64,000 nucleotides of DNA from Selaginella moellendorffii. Its lineage: Eukaryota > Streptophyta > Lycopodiopsida > Selaginellales > Selaginellaceae. The position numbers and the translations under genes are program-made. The notes beneath the pieces were generated by a model that ran no database searches, was not told the DNA's origin, and was given only the letters and a program-made list of their open reading frames with translations. Shown here in pieces: positions 63,570 to 64,000 of the stretch (its first letter is position 1; the number at the start of each line of letters is the position of its first letter). Location: positions 376,499 through 440,498 of the forward strand of contig NW_003314323.1 of assembly GCF_000143415.4 (NCBI RefSeq), read 5' to 3'.

Positions 63570-63990
63570 CTATTCAAATTTAATCTCCCAGACCGTGTAT
63601 CCTCTCGTCTCTATGCAAAGTTTTTGTACAGCCAGTCCCGGGATTATACGAGTGTTATAGTCTCCCTGTGTGGTAACCTCTGAAACATCCCTCCTGAACA
63701 CCAGCCAGTCTCCACCCTGAGAAGCAGGTACCTCCCGTTTGGGGGGGATCCAACGCACTGCCATGTGGACAGATCTCCGAAGCACCGGCTGAAAACCGTC
63801 CTCCTGCAGCTCTTCAGTCGGGATGTCAAAGCGCGACTTTGTGTCCGTGTCATTGGTCCAAAGTGGCGGTGCCACTAAGTGAATATGGTGAGCTTGCATG
63901 GCCTTTGACTTTAGCTCTTTCTCCTGTTCCTCTGAGAGCTCAAAGGCATGTGCTGGAGGTTTGTGTAGCTTTTGTTGCCTGCATGCAAAT
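63570..63990 (-). CDS. Unidentified exon at the right edge
   Basis: A 140-codon open frame on the minus strand with no ATG in frame at its beginning; it probably starts at the acceptor TGCATGCAG/GCAAC near 63980 as an internal or last exon. Reads KLHKPPAHAFELSEEQEKEL, MQAHHIHLVAPPLWTND, SRFDIPTEELQEDGFQPVLR, HMAVRWIPPKREVPASQGGD and LCIETRGYTVWEIKFE. Composition is balanced and looks like real protein. I do not recognize the family; upstream exons would be beyond 64000. Confidence 0.4.
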
Positions 63991-64000
63991 TCCACATTAG

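Overview
The window looks like nuclear DNA of a lycophyte, most probably Selaginella moellendorffii. I identified it by gene content, not by a database search. The evidence is: many very short introns (mostly 45-70 nt); six intronless pentatricopeptide-repeat (PPR) genes built almost only from 31-residue S-type repeats; plant genes (plastid terminal oxidase, CYP74, GDSL esterase) beside genes for motile cilia (a radial-spoke RSP2-like protein and a CFAP144/FAM183-like protein), as expected of a plant with swimming sperm; and a GH25 muramidase, a bacterial-type gene known from Selaginella.

Layout. 1-997: a 3D-domain (double-psi beta-barrel) gene on the minus strand, running off the left edge and head-to-head with PPR1 (1099-3234). 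3318-7236: 26S proteasome subunit RPN1, 24 exons. 7351-10267: RSP2-like DPY-30/GAF flagellar protein. 10356-11522: type II membrane protein of unknown function. 11617-13422: PPR2 (minus). 13731-27173: a decayed Ty3/gypsy-like element carrying two other insertions, a TRIM (15042-15492) and a young non-coding LARD-like element (19130-26947) whose 1.85-kb LTRs contain hexamer/dodecamer arrays. 28147-31779: PPR3 and PPR4. 32761-34649: 3-hydroxyisobutyryl-CoA-hydrolase-like gene (minus), head-to-head with PPR5 (34752-36806). 37993-39444: CYP74. 40402-42375: plastid terminal oxidase (minus), head-to-head with mitochondrial alternative oxidase (42602-43799). 44556-45878: GDSL esterase. 46082-47527: nucleoporin SEH1. 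47714-49204: Tra2/SR45a-like splicing factor. 49386-50252: CFAP144-like gene (minus). 53715-55421: PPR6. 56570-57364: GH25 muramidase. 57600-63480: AT-rich DNA with shattered GDSL copies and other gene fragments. The right edge holds an unidentified coding exon (minus).

How it fits together. Head-to-head pairs with 100-230 bp promoters dominate: 3D/PPR1, HIBCH-like/PPR5, PTOX/AOX, and ancestrally PPR2/PPR3 and CFAP144/PPR6. In the last two, the divergent junction is present twice, and each copy keeps a different intact gene while the partner is a relic: duplication followed by reciprocal loss. PTOX and AOX, the plastid and mitochondrial quinol oxidases, share a 226-bp promoter that carries a perfect 11-bp inverted repeat. 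The PPR proteins end in E-type motifs without a DYW domain, so they probably act in organelle RNA processing with partners.

The observations I rate highest are: a pair of frame-compatible, apparently mutually exclusive exons that swap the oxyanion-hole loop of the HIBCH-like enzyme (34047-34301); the PTOX-AOX shared promoter; the two reciprocally decayed divergent modules; and the muramidase. Exon models were assembled by eye from splice signals, reading frame and remembered family features; boundaries may be off by a few bases.
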